From the NCBI RefSeq assembly GCF_030296015.1, contig NZ_AP027368.1, positions 806,001 to 870,000 of the forward strand: a stretch of 64,000 bases of DNA. Reading direction: 5' to 3'. The notes beneath the pieces were generated by a model, which saw nothing but the letters and a program-made list of their open reading frames with translations, was not told the DNA's origin and searched no databases. The DNA comes from Ferrimonas sp. YFM (GTDB lineage: Bacteria; Pseudomonadota; Gammaproteobacteria; Enterobacterales; Shewanellaceae). Below, one piece after another: positions 1 through 8,016 of the stretch. Each line of letters starts with the position of its first letter. The first letter of the stretch is position 1. Made by a program: the position numbers and the translations under genes.

Positions 1-1
1 T

Positions 2-244
2 GAGCAGGATGAGTGGCAAAAAGATCGTCTCCCCGGTGCCGCCTACCTGGGCCGTGGTGTGATGGAACGGGATGTGGAAAGCCTCTACCCCAACAAAGAG
101 AGCGTGCTGGTGATCTACTGCGGCGGTGGCTACCGCTCGGTGCTGGCGGCGCACAACCTGGTGCAGATGGGCTACACCCAGGTGCACTCTCTTATCGGCG
201 GTCGCCGTGAATGGATGGCCCGCAGCCTGCCCATGGAAGCCTGA
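2..244 (+). CDS. Rhodanese-like domain protein (3' part)
   Basis: The reading frame is open from the left edge, so the N-terminus lies outside the window. The visible 80 residues carry the rhodanese active-site loop, YCGGGYRS, with the cysteine expected to take a sulfane sulfur as a persulfide. An LVQMGY / LIGGRREW ending follows, typical of single-domain rhodaneses of the GlpE/PspE kind. The stop codon overlaps the ATG of the siroheme-type gene (TGATG), so the two are probably translationally coupled. A sulfur-transfer protein next to a siroheme gene fits sulfite or sulfur metabolism; that link is inferred from position. Confidence 0.85.
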   Translation, partial: EQDEWQKDRLPGAAYLGRGVMERDVESLYPNKESVLVIYCGGGYRSVLAAHNLVQMGYTQVHSLIGGRREWMARSLPMEA

Positions 245-1134
245 TGCGTTACTTTCCCCTGTTTTTCGACACCCAGGATCGCCAGCTGCTGATCGTTGGC
301 GGTGGCGAGGTGGCGGCCCGCAAGCTGTCGCTGTGGCGCCGCAGCGAGATGGCCATCACCCTGGTCTCCCCGGTCCTCAATGATGAACTGAGTGCCCGCC
401 AGGAGGAGTTTACCTGGCTGGCTCAGGGCTTCAGCGATGAGCTGGTGAGGGGAAAGCACGGGGTGATTGCCGCCACCGACGATGAGGCCCTGAACCGGCG
501 GGTAGCCGCCCTGGCCCGCCAGGCAGGCGCCTGGGTCAACGTGGTGGACGATCCCGAGTCCTGCACGGTGATCACCCCGGCCATTGTCGATCGCAGCCCT
601 ATGGTGGTGGCCATCGGCAGTGAAGGGGCGGCCCCCGTGCTGGTCAAGGAGCTGCGGCGCCGCATCGAGTCTTTGCTGCCGGAGTCTCTCGGTGCTCTGG
701 CGCGCTTTATGGGGCAGGCCCGCTACCTCATTCCCCTCAAGGAGCGTCGCTCTGTCTGGGAGCGATTCCTGGGCAGCAATGGCCTGGAGTGGGATGAGCA
801 CAACAGCGAAGGGCGGTTTCAAGCAGCCCTGGAGGGCGAAGAGCAGCCAGGTTGGGTGCTGTTGGTGCCCTCGGATCTGGATGCGGAGCTGCTTCCGCTT
901 AAGGCGGTTCGGCTGATGCAGGAGTGTGACGCCCTGTGGCATCAGGGGACTCTGCCTCAGGCCCTGGACGAACTGTGTCGCCGGGATGCGTCTCGCCTTA
1001 CTGTGGGTGAGCAACTGCCCCAGGTTCGGGGCAAGGTGATGCTGGTGCTGGACAGCGAAGCCGAGCAGCGACTCACCGCCCAGTTGCACGGGGTTCAACT
1101 TATCCGCGTTGAGCCGGGCAGGGTGGCCGATTAG
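244..1134 (+). CDS. Siroheme synthase N-terminal-type protein (precorrin-2 dehydrogenase / ferrochelatase)
   Basis: 296 residues. The N-terminal Rossmann domain (about 1-115) carries a glycine-rich NAD loop, LLIVGGGEVAARK. It is followed by the CysG dimerisation region (VNVVDDPESCTV, then ATPxxVDRSP-like residues near 110-120). In CysG this part oxidises precorrin-2 to sirohydrochlorin and inserts iron. Residues 203-296 resemble the start of the uroporphyrinogen methyltransferase domain of CysG (LLPLKAVRLMQECDALW, CRRDASRLTVGE). The SAM-binding GAGPGDP loop is replaced and the rest of the domain is missing, so methylation of uroporphyrinogen must come from another protein. The start at 244 was chosen over an upstream ATG at 211 because it overlaps the rhodanese stop and gives the family N-terminus. 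Confidence 0.9.
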   Translation: MRYFPLFFDTQDRQLLIVGGGEVAARKLSLWRRSEMAITLVSPVLNDELSARQEEFTWLAQGFSDELVRGKHGVIAATDDEALNRRVAALARQAGAWVNVVDDPESCTVITPAIVDRSPMVVAIGSEGAAPVLVKELRRRIESLLPESLGALARFMGQARYLIPLKERRSVWERFLGSNGLEWDEHNSEGRFQAALEGEEQPGWVLLVPSDLDAELLPLKAVRLMQECDALWHQGTLPQALDELCRRDASRLTVGEQLPQVRGKVMLVLDSEAEQRLTAQLHGVQLIRVEPGRVAD

Positions 1135-1424
1135 AACAGATCGTTGCCGGTGACCACCATCAGGGCGAAGATCCACACGGTGAAGGCCATGCACAGGTGC
1201 ACCAGGCCATAGATCAGGGCATCGGAGCGTTTCATCACCCGGTCATCCACCAGCAGATAGAGGTGGAGCAGGGCAATCAACCCCATGGCGATGTTCAGCG
1301 GCCACTGGAAGGCATGGTTGCCTTCGGGGATCACCAGCCTCACCAGGATGGCAAACACCACCATCATCAGGGTTAATATCGGCGCCAAGCCGATTCGGTA
1401 ACTGTCCGGATACCACTGCAGCAC
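1131..1424 (-). CDS. Small membrane protein, unrecognised family
   Basis: 97 residues with three evident hydrophobic segments (about 11-33, 43-62 and 70-92), so an inner-membrane protein. I do not recognise a named family. It converges with the siroheme-type gene so tightly that the two stop codons overlap by 4 bp. The next gene on the same strand, a methyltransferase, ends 24 bp upstream of this start, so the two may be co-transcribed. No catalytic motif is visible. Confidence 0.7.
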   Translation of the reverse strand: MLQWYPDSYRIGLAPILTLMMVVFAILVRLVIPEGNHAFQWPLNIAMGLIALLHLYLLVDDRVMKRSDALIYGLVHLCMAFTVWIFALMVVTGNDLF

Positions 1425-1448
1425 GTTATCTCCTTATCTGTGTGCCGA

Positions 1449-1979
1449 TCACTTCCTGGCGATCAGTTGCGCCGTGAAGCGGTGCGGCTGGCTGTGCTCC
1501 TTTTCAACGTAATGCAGAGTGGTCAGGGATGCAAAGTGTTGTTGCAGCTCGCCGGGCGTTAACAGGAAATCCGGGTTGCTGGGTTTGCCGATGCTGGCCT
1601 GCTGCTCCAGGAAGGTTTCGTACACCAGCAAGCCCCCTGGCATCAATGCCTGCTCTATGGCGCTCATCAGAGGGCGGTGCAGATAATTGAATACCAGGAT
1701 GGCGGCAAACTGCCGCTCCCCCAAAGGAGAGGGGCCCGGCTGTTCCAAGTCCTGTTGCCAGGTGACCAGATTCAATCGCTCCTCAGCCGCCGTCCGTTGT
1801 AACTGGGTCAGGGCATCGGCATTGCGGTCGCAGCACCACAGGGGCAGGTTTTGTCTGGCCAGATGGAGGGCATTGCGGCCACGGCCACAGGCCAGGTCCA
1901 GTATGGGGCCCTGGGGAAGGGTGTCGAACAGGGGCAGGTTGTCGGTGATCAGCGATGCCGGGGTCTGGGTACAGGGCAT
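1449..1979 (-). CDS. Class I SAM-dependent methyltransferase (TehB-like)
   Basis: 176 residues. Motif I is clear near residues 26-36 (ILDLACGRGRNAL). An acidic end of strand 2 follows (CCDRNAD), then the motif IV region LVFNYLHRPL and a post-motif GGLLVYETF. The layout resembles TehB or other short class I methyltransferases that act on small molecules. The substrate cannot be read from the sequence. A good AGGAG site precedes the ATG. It lies upstream of, and in line with, the small membrane protein gene. Confidence 0.85.
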   Translation of the reverse strand: MPCTQTPASLITDNLPLFDTLPQGPILDLACGRGRNALHLARQNLPLWCCDRNADALTQLQRTAAEERLNLVTWQQDLEQPGPSPLGERQFAAILVFNYLHRPLMSAIEQALMPGGLLVYETFLEQQASIGKPSNPDFLLTPGELQQHFASLTTLHYVEKEHSQPHRFTAQLIARK

Positions 1980-2036
1980 GGGGCTCTCCTTGTCGAATCG
2001 CCCCTGATTATACCCACAAAGGGGGCAGCCTGAAGC

Positions 2037-2453
2037 TTAGCCTTTGATCTCCTTGGGGCCGTCGATGCGCTTGCGGTGCACCACAGAGTAGTGACGCAGC
2101 CCGGCGGGGCCGTGGGAGGTGACCACAGAGATCAAGGCCACCAGGCAGAACAGCGGTACCTTGAATTGGGGGAAGGGGTAACACAGGGCCACCAGGACCA
2201 CCTTGACCAGGGTCAGCACCCCCTTCATCTGAATCAGCCACAGCGGGGAGCGAATGATCTCCCAGGCCATCAGGATAAGGCCGGTGCTCATGGCCAGAAT
2301 CCACCAGGGCAGCCACAATGCCTTCTCCACCTCATAGAAGAAGCCGCCGCTGGCGCCGATGATCCCCAGCACATGCAGGGCGCGCAGGCTGGACTTACCC
2401 AGTCGCTGAATCCAGAACTGTTTCTCGGGAATGTGGGCGTGTTTCTTGGCCAT
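2037..2453 (-). CDS. Small integral membrane protein, unknown function
   Basis: 138 residues with about four hydrophobic segments (roughly 25-42, 48-66, 77-93 and 99-115). The C-terminus, HGPAGLRHYSVVHRKR, ends basic and cytoplasmic-looking. I do not recognise the family. The 222-bp gap upstream separates it from a divergent exported protein. No metal or cofactor motif beyond scattered histidines is visible. Confidence 0.7.
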   Translation of the reverse strand: MAKKHAHIPEKQFWIQRLGKSSLRALHVLGIIGASGGFFYEVEKALWLPWWILAMSTGLILMAWEIIRSPLWLIQMKGVLTLVKVVLVALCYPFPQFKVPLFCLVALISVVTSHGPAGLRHYSVVHRKRIDGPKEIKG

Positions 2454-2675
2454 GGGGGGATCCGCTGGAAAAATTTGCCCAAGGGTATCACAGTGCCCCA
2501 GAAACAGTGGACAGCCTTATCTCAAACACCCCCCGATGGCGTGATCCTCCGCACGTCGACGACAAATTCCTTAAACCATCGGAAACTGAATGAGATTTTT
2601 TTCTGTCCTATGGTTTACAGTTGAAATGAATCCGGGTAGGGAATCCGGCAGTATGGCGACGAAGAGGAGTGGAAC

Positions 2676-3209
2676 ATGATGAAGCGACTGATTCTGGGTG
2701 CACTGGTGATGAGCAGCGGCGTGTCCGCCATGCCCGGTATGGGCAATGGCATGCCCCAGAATAACCCGGGAGCCAACCCCCATGGCGCCATGCCACTGGA
2801 GACCGCCGAACTGACCGGTGTCCTGACCAGCCAGCAACTGATTTTTGAGATGATCCCCATGGGCCGAGAGTACCTGGCCTACCAGGTGGATCAGAGCGCC
2901 ATGGCCCCCCTGAAGGCGGTCTCTGAACCTGTGGAGATCCTGGCGGTACTGGGCACCTGGGAGCCCAACAGCCAGAAGCTGGTGCCGCGGATGATGAAGA
3001 TTCTCAAGCTGGCGGAGAACGACAAGATCACCGCCCAGTATGTTGGCGTGGACAAGAAAGGCAGTGCCGGCGACAGCACCTTGCTGGAGGGAGTGCAGGT
3101 ACTGGCCTTCCCCACCTTCATCGTTCGGCAGGGTGGCAAAGAGATCGGGCGCATCGAAGGGGCCCCCAAGGGCGGGCTGGAGCAGGCCCTGGTCGATATC
3201 CTCAAGTAA
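2676..3209 (+). CDS. Exported thioredoxin-fold protein lacking CXXC
   Basis: 177 residues. A signal peptide (MKRLILGALVMSSGVSA) is followed by a Met/Pro/Asn-rich linker. The C-terminal half, from about residue 75, has the thioredoxin-like order EILAVLGTWEPNSQ, then a helix, then LAFPTFIVRQGGKEIGRIEG with the cis-proline region and GG turn. In the canonical family the loop after GTW contains the redox cysteines (WCxxC or WCPDS). Here it reads WEPNS and the mature protein has no cysteine at that place. Disulfide chemistry is therefore unlikely, and a binding or structural role is the better guess. A strong AGGAG lies 7-10 bp before the ATG pair. A hairpin with a T-run follows the stop. Confidence 0.8.
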   Translation: MMKRLILGALVMSSGVSAMPGMGNGMPQNNPGANPHGAMPLETAELTGVLTSQQLIFEMIPMGREYLAYQVDQSAMAPLKAVSEPVEILAVLGTWEPNSQKLVPRMMKILKLAENDKITAQYVGVDKKGSAGDSTLLEGVQVLAFPTFIVRQGGKEIGRIEGAPKGGLEQALVDILK

Positions 3210-3217
3210 TCTCTTCG

Positions 3218-3240
3218 AAGCCGCCGCCAGGCGGCTTTTT
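3218..3240 (+). terminator. Rho-independent terminator
   Basis: An 8-bp stem AAGCCGCC/GGCGGCTT with a GCCA loop is followed by T residues, 8 bp after the stop of the thioredoxin-fold gene. Confidence 0.85.
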
Positions 3241-3252
3241 CATGGCCCAGTC

Positions 3253-4017
3253 TTAGGCGTCAGCCTTGTGAAACAGCCTCAGGGTCAGGGGCCAGTGTAT
3301 CCCCCGCTGCCGGTCGGGCTCCCCCCAGGCATGGGCCAGTGCCTGCCAGATGGGGGCCAGCGTCGCCTCTTCATGGTGGCGCAGATAGCTCTGCAGCGCT
3401 GACCAGGTGCGCAGGTAGCCGATAAACTGAGCCAGGTTCCAGTGGTGACTCAGTGTGGTCAGCTTAGGGGTCTGAGGCCGAAGCGGCAGTCGGAGTCCTG
3501 TATAGCCCTGTTCCACCCAGCGTCTCTCCGGGGTCCAGAACGAACCGAGTACCTCCTCGTAAAGGTGGTGCACCACCTTGTCTACGTCATTGCCGACGCT
3601 GCAGTTGCCGTAGCTCCACACCGCCAATATCCCTTGGGGTTTTAGTACCCGGGTGACTTCGGGACCCAGAGAGTCCAGATTCAGCCAATGGAGTGCCTGG
3701 GCGATGGTGATCAGATCCACCGTGTTGTCCCCCAAGGGCAGGGATTCCCCCAGGGCCATCAGGTAGCTCAGGTTGGGGGCCTGGCAGCTGTGGCTCAGTT
3801 GGTGACGACTGAGATCCGCTCCCAGGACGCGGTCGAAGTGGCGCGACAGACCGCTGGCGGACTGGCCCGAACCTGTGGCCAGGTCCAGGGCCAGGGCGCG
3901 GGAGGGAGCCAGTTCGGCCAGCTGATGGAACAGCGCCCCAGGGTAATGAGGGCGGTAGCTGGCGTACTCCTTACTGTGTCCGGAGAACAGGTCCTTGGGG
4001 ACCGATGGGTTTTTCAT
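3253..4017 (-). CDS. Class I SAM-dependent methyltransferase
   Basis: 254 residues. SAM motif I is near residue 43 (ALDLATGSGQSA). The acidic residue is in LGADLSRHQL, motif IV is DLITIAQALHWLN, and a post-motif follows (RVLKPQGILAVWSYG). The AQALHW signature is typical of the UbiE/ubiquinone-like group that also includes trans-aconitate and small-molecule methyltransferases. The N-terminal FSGHSKEYASYRPHYP is characteristic of this subgroup. The substrate is unknown. It is divergent from the SDR gene across about 100 bp of AT-rich DNA that must hold both promoters. Confidence 0.85.
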   Translation of the reverse strand: MKNPSVPKDLFSGHSKEYASYRPHYPGALFHQLAELAPSRALALDLATGSGQSASGLSRHFDRVLGADLSRHQLSHSCQAPNLSYLMALGESLPLGDNTVDLITIAQALHWLNLDSLGPEVTRVLKPQGILAVWSYGNCSVGNDVDKVVHHLYEEVLGSFWTPERRWVEQGYTGLRLPLRPQTPKLTTLSHHWNLAQFIGYLRTWSALQSYLRHHEEATLAPIWQALAHAWGEPDRQRGIHWPLTLRLFHKADA

Positions 4018-4114
4018 AAATATTCGTAATTAAAAATATTACCAAAGATAATTTTTACATCTGGGTGTGGCGACTAAACTCCTTGCATCTGAAGAATATT
4101 GGTGGAGTTCAGTG

Positions 4115-4912
4115 ATGCAGCTACAGCTTGAGAATAAGCGGGTTTTGGTAACAGGTTCAACCGCAGGCATTGGCCGTGCCATTGCCGAAGCCTATCTGGC
4201 CGAGGGGGCAGAGGTGATTATCCATGGCCGGGATCAGCAAAGATGCGATCAACTGGCGGTGGAGATCGCCGACAAGATGTCCGCCGTAGGCCGGGTGTTT
4301 GCCGTCGCCGGTGATCTCTCCGACGCCGAGCAGACCCAGGCGCTGCTGGCCCAGTGCGAGCAGCTCGGTGGCATCGATATCCTGGTGAACAACACCGGCA
4401 TCTTCGAGGTGAAGGCGTTTGAAGCGATCACTGATGAGGAGTGGCTGCACTACTTCAATGTAAATGTGATGAGCGCCGTCCGTCTCTCCCGTGCCTTGCT
4501 GCCAGCTATGCAGGCGCGCGGTTATGGCCGCATCATCAATATCTCATCCGAGTGCGGCATCAAACCCCTGGGGCAGATGGTGCACTACTCGGTGACCAAG
4601 ACCGCCCTGATAGCCCTGTCCCGCGGCTTGGCGGAATTGACCAAGGGCCAGGATGTCACGGTGAACTCGGTACTGCCCGGACCCACCTGGACCGAGGGGG
4701 TGGAGAACTACTTCGGCACTCTGTCCGAGTCAGAGGGCAAGCCGGTTCAGGAGCTGACCGACAACTACTTCAGTGAGCATGAGCCCACCAGTCTGCTGCA
4801 GCGTTTCGTTCAGGTGGAGGAGGTGGCCAAGGCGACCGTGTTCCTGTCCAGCAACAGAGCCATGAATGGCCAGGCATTGAGGGTTGAGGGCGGCATCATC
4901 CGCGCGCTCTGA
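4115..4912 (+). CDS. SDR-family NAD(P)-dependent oxidoreductase
   Basis: 265 residues. The classical short-chain dehydrogenase features are in order: TGSTAGIG nucleotide loop (about residues 12-19), NNTG instead of NNAG, catalytic serine in ISSECG, YSVTK (Tyr-x3-Lys), and LPGPTWTEG after it. The substrate cannot be told. The ATG at 4115 was chosen over one 48 bp upstream because the Rossmann fold begins immediately (MQLQLENKRVLVTG) and a GGAG lies before it. A symmetrical hairpin terminator follows. Confidence 0.9.
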   Translation: MQLQLENKRVLVTGSTAGIGRAIAEAYLAEGAEVIIHGRDQQRCDQLAVEIADKMSAVGRVFAVAGDLSDAEQTQALLAQCEQLGGIDILVNNTGIFEVKAFEAITDEEWLHYFNVNVMSAVRLSRALLPAMQARGYGRIINISSECGIKPLGQMVHYSVTKTALIALSRGLAELTKGQDVTVNSVLPGPTWTEGVENYFGTLSESEGKPVQELTDNYFSEHEPTSLLQRFVQVEEVAKATVFLSSNRAMNGQALRVEGGIIRAL

Positions 4913-4929
4913 CACGCAGAAAGGACAGA

Positions 4930-4957
4930 AATAAGGCGGCCATTGGCCGCCTTATTT
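4930..4957. terminator. Bidirectional terminator
   Basis: The stem AATAAGGCGGC/GCCGCCTTATT is nearly perfect, with A-rich and T-rich flanks. It sits between the convergent SDR gene and the downstream minus-strand gene and can serve both. Confidence 0.85.
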
Positions 4958-4958
4958 G

Positions 4959-5411
4959 TTAGCTGTTGCGCATCATATTGCGCTGAGCACTGCGCTGCTG
5001 GCGCATCTGGGCATCCCACTGCTCATAGAGCCCGAGGATCTGGCCGGCGATCGCCTGATAGCCCTCCTGCAGGGGGGGCTCATACTCCTTGGCAGCGTAG
5101 TGGCGAGCCAGCAGGCACACCAGGTGCTCTGTCTGGCTTAAAGGGCCCTGATCCAGACTCTTAATTACCATCAACCGAAAGCCGATGCTCAGCATCTGCA
5201 GCAGTGAGCCCTCGTCCAGTTCCTGTTCCCTCAACAGGGCCGGGTCTTCCGCCAACACCAGGTTGGTGAGCAGGTTGACCACCTGATCCAGGGAGGTGGC
5301 GCCGTGAAACAGGTTGTGCACCAGGGGATCGGACGCGATGTGGGATTGCAGATCCTGAGCCAGGTCGGCCACTTCCCAGCGGCGACGGCTGAAACTGCGA
5401 ATGTCGGACAT
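4959..5411 (-). CDS. Hypothetical soluble protein
   Basis: 150 residues, predicted mostly helical, cytoplasmic, with no signal or membrane segment. Recognisable stretches are LVNLLTNLVLAEDPALLREQ and a C-terminal QWDAQMRQQRSAQRN. I do not recognise a domain. It is divergent from the orphan parA gene (177 bp between starts). Its coding quality and a usual start support it as a real gene. Confidence 0.65.
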   Translation of the reverse strand: MSDIRSFSRRRWEVADLAQDLQSHIASDPLVHNLFHGATSLDQVVNLLTNLVLAEDPALLREQELDEGSLLQMLSIGFRLMVIKSLDQGPLSQTEHLVCLLARHYAAKEYEPPLQEGYQAIAGQILGLYEQWDAQMRQQRSAQRNMMRNS

Positions 5412-5588
5412 GATCTCTAAACCTTTGTCAGCATCTCTGTTGCGCCTAAGTGTACCTGTGCCTGCCGGGATTGTCTCACCCCATCCCCAGCCCTAAACCC
5501 TGGAGTGGAGCAATGACTCAATAACGGCTGACAAGGAGTGTTCTCTGCCGTAGTATTGGGTGAAAAGTGAGCGCTTAGGGATAAGGCT

Positions 5589-6377
5589 ATGAAACGAGTG
5601 GTGTTTAACCAGAAAGGTGGTGTGGGCAAGTCCAGCATCAGTGTCAATCTGGCCGCGGTCAGTGCCGCTATGGGGTATAAAACTCTGCTGGTGGACCTGG
5701 ATGTTCAGGGCAACGCCAGCCACTACCTTGGAGTGGATGAAGCCAGCCTGCCGGCAGGCAAGACGGTGGCCGATCTGCTCAAGCAGACCGTGGGCTGGTT
5801 CGGCTCTCTGCCGGACCCGGACCAATACGTGCACAGAACCGAGTTTGACAACCTCAGTCTGCTGCCCGCCAGCCCCGTCCTAGCCAGTCTGGAGCGGGAG
5901 CTGGAGATGCGCTACAAGATCTACAAACTCAGGGACGCCCTCAAGGCCCTGGAGAAGCAGTTCGATCGCATCTATATCGATACCCCGCCCAACTTCAACT
6001 TCTACTCCAAATCGGCCCTGATTGCCGCAGACCGGGTGGTGATTCCCTTCGATTGCGACGGCTTTTCCGCCCAGGCCATACACAGGCTGATGGACAACCT
6101 GCTGGAGCTCAAGAGCGACCACAACGGCAAGCTGATGGCAGAAGGGGTGGTGGTCAATCAGTTCAACGCCCAGGCCCGCCTGCCCCAGCAGTTGGTGACG
6201 GAGCTGGAGGAGCAGGATGTGGTGCCCCTGTTTGGCACCCGGCTCTCCTCGTCGGTGAAGATGAAGGAGTCCCATCAGGCCCAGACGCCCCTGATTCATC
6301 TGGCACCTGGGCATAAGCTCACCGGCCAGTTTGTGGAGCTGTTCCACGAGCTGGAGCCGGATTTCGCCCGCGCCTGA
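5589..6377 (+). CDS. ParA-family ATPase (orphan)
   Basis: 262 residues. The deviant Walker A motif is at the N-terminus (NQKGGVGKSS, residues 8-17) with both lysines of the ParA/MinD class. Walker A' is DLDVQGNAS and Walker B is IYIDTPPNF. The protein begins directly with the ATPase fold and has no N-terminal DNA-binding helix-turn-helix, like chromosomal Soj or cargo-positioning ParA proteins. No parB-like gene or obvious cargo gene is next to it, so which structure it positions cannot be said. Confidence 0.9.
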   Translation: MKRVVFNQKGGVGKSSISVNLAAVSAAMGYKTLLVDLDVQGNASHYLGVDEASLPAGKTVADLLKQTVGWFGSLPDPDQYVHRTEFDNLSLLPASPVLASLERELEMRYKIYKLRDALKALEKQFDRIYIDTPPNFNFYSKSALIAADRVVIPFDCDGFSAQAIHRLMDNLLELKSDHNGKLMAEGVVVNQFNAQARLPQQLVTELEEQDVVPLFGTRLSSSVKMKESHQAQTPLIHLAPGHKLTGQFVELFHELEPDFARA

Positions 6378-6809
6378 CCCAAGCCATGGGGCCGCTCCCT
6401 GTGGAGCGGCCTACCGATTCGGCGAAAACCTCCGGCGGCGTTAACATAGCGACCCATACGCATCCGACTATATCCTTTCAGAATCATCCGCTTATAGAGC
6501 AAATGCTCCCCTTTACCCTTTTACGGCATTGTTAATAAACGGGATCGGGATCACCCCTGTTTTCGGGATAATTGCAGTTTAAATGACTCTTTAGAATCTA
6601 CTGATATACGGTGCTTTTTTAGGGTGGGGGTCGAAGTGTGATCCCTGTCTCGCAGAATATTATGCTGCCTCCGGCTTTTCTGGTTTTTCCTGCAACAAAA
6701 GCGACTTAAAAAATACAAAAATAACTGGCAATGATAATGAAAATGGCTATCATTTGCGCCAGAGCCAAGTCCAATAGGGCTTGAATCACAACAAAAAATT
6801 TCTGGAGCG
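6378..6809. other. 432-bp intergenic region upstream of porin operon
   Basis: No gene is visible. A 9-bp perfect hairpin (6390-6411, GGCCGCTCC/GGAGCGGCC) follows parA and may end its transcript, although no T-run follows. Base composition becomes AT-rich from about 6480. A Fur-box-like site lies at 6733-6751, 60-80 bp before the porin start. Confidence 0.6.
6733..6751 (+). promoter_or_regulatory. Putative Fur box
   Basis: GATAATGAAAATGGCTATC matches 15 of 19 positions of the classical Fur consensus GATAATGATAATCATTATC. It is embedded in a larger inverted repeat AATGATA-N11-TATCATT (6730-6754). The GATAAT could also act as a -10 element, which would put the repressor site on the promoter. Binding is inferred from the motif. 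Confidence 0.7.
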
Positions 6810-6812
6810 ATG

Positions 6813-8015
6813 ATGTCCTTTAAGTTGAAACCCATTGTAGCCGGTGTGGCTCTGGCCCTGACCGCCACCTCCTCCTTCGCCGCTGACTCCGTACAGGAAC
6901 AGCTGAAAGCCCAACAGGAGCTGATCAAGCAGCAGCAAGCTGCCATCGAGCAACTGAGCCGTCAGGTCAAAGAGAACCAGGAAGCGGTAGAAGCGGCCGT
7001 GGAAGCGGTAGAGACCGATTCCGGCAGCAGCGCCATGGACAAGGTTACCATTGGTGGCTACGGCGAACTGCACTACAACAACCTGACCGGTGAGGGCGGT
7101 GCCAGCGACAAGAAGGCCATCGACTTCCACCGCTTCGTGCTGATGTTCGGTTACGAGTTTGCCGACAACATCCGCTTCTTCTCCGAAGTGGAGCTGGAGC
7201 ACTCCCTGTCTGGCGACGGTAAGCCAGGTGAAGTGGAGCTGGAGCAGGCCTACATCGATTGGGATTTCTCCGACAACTGGACCTCCCGTTCCGGTCTGTT
7301 CCTGCTGCCCGTTGGCCTGCTGAACGAGACCCATGAGCCCGATACCTTCTACGGTGTTGAGCGTAACAACGTAGAGAAGTACATCCTGCCTACCACCTGG
7401 TGGGAAGCCGGTACCGGTGTGATTGGTCGTCTGGATAACGGTGTCACCGTTCAGGGCTTCGTTCACAGCGGCCTGGAAACCAGCGCCGATTCCGGCTACT
7501 CCATCCGTTCCGGTCGTCAGAAAGTGGCCAAGGCCAACGCTGAAGATCTGGCGGCCACCATCGCCGTGTCCTACGCCGGTGTTCCCGGTCTGACCATCGG
7601 CGGTAGCTTCCAGTACCAGGGTGACATCACCCAGTCCGCCGACGCGGATGCCGGCAGCGCCTACCTGCTTGAAGGTCACTTCGACTGGCAGTACGACGCC
7701 TTCGCCCTGCGTGGCCTGTACGCCATGTGGACCCTGGATGGCAACGGCCCTGAGTCCATCGGTGCCGATGAGCAGACCGGTTGGTACCTGGAGCCCAGCT
7801 ACAAGGTGACCGAGAAGTTGGGTGTGTTTGCCCGCTACAGCACCTGGGACAACCAGGCTGGTGACAGCGCCGACAGCGCCAAGGCCCAGACCGACATCGG
7901 TATCAACTACTGGCTGCACCCCCGCGTTGTGTTCAAGGCTGACTACCAGATGCAGGACAACGACAACGGCAAGGATCAAGACGGTTTCAACCTGGGCGTA
8001 GGTTACTCTTTCTAA
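6813..8015 (+). CDS. Outer-membrane porin (phosphate-selective porin O/P-like)
   Basis: 400 residues. A signal peptide ends at SSFA/ADS. An N-terminal coiled-coil rich in Gln and Glu (about 26-65) follows. The rest alternates beta strands starting at KVTIGGYGELHYNN and ends FNLGVGYSF, the terminal aromatic that BamA recognises. Such porins are trimers with a periplasmic coiled-coil. A GGAG spaced 5 bp favours the second of two adjacent ATGs. It is the first gene after a Fur-box-like site, and the FMN-binding gene starts 2 bp after its stop. That makes an iron-regulated channel more likely than a phosphate one. Confidence 0.85.
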   Translation: MSFKLKPIVAGVALALTATSSFAADSVQEQLKAQQELIKQQQAAIEQLSRQVKENQEAVEAAVEAVETDSGSSAMDKVTIGGYGELHYNNLTGEGGASDKKAIDFHRFVLMFGYEFADNIRFFSEVELEHSLSGDGKPGEVELEQAYIDWDFSDNWTSRSGLFLLPVGLLNETHEPDTFYGVERNNVEKYILPTTWWEAGTGVIGRLDNGVTVQGFVHSGLETSADSGYSIRSGRQKVAKANAEDLAATIAVSYAGVPGLTIGGSFQYQGDITQSADADAGSAYLLEGHFDWQYDAFALRGLYAMWTLDGNGPESIGADEQTGWYLEPSYKVTEKLGVFARYSTWDNQAGDSADSAKAQTDIGINYWLHPRVVFKADYQMQDNDNGKDQDGFNLGVGYSF

Positions 8016-8016
8016 G

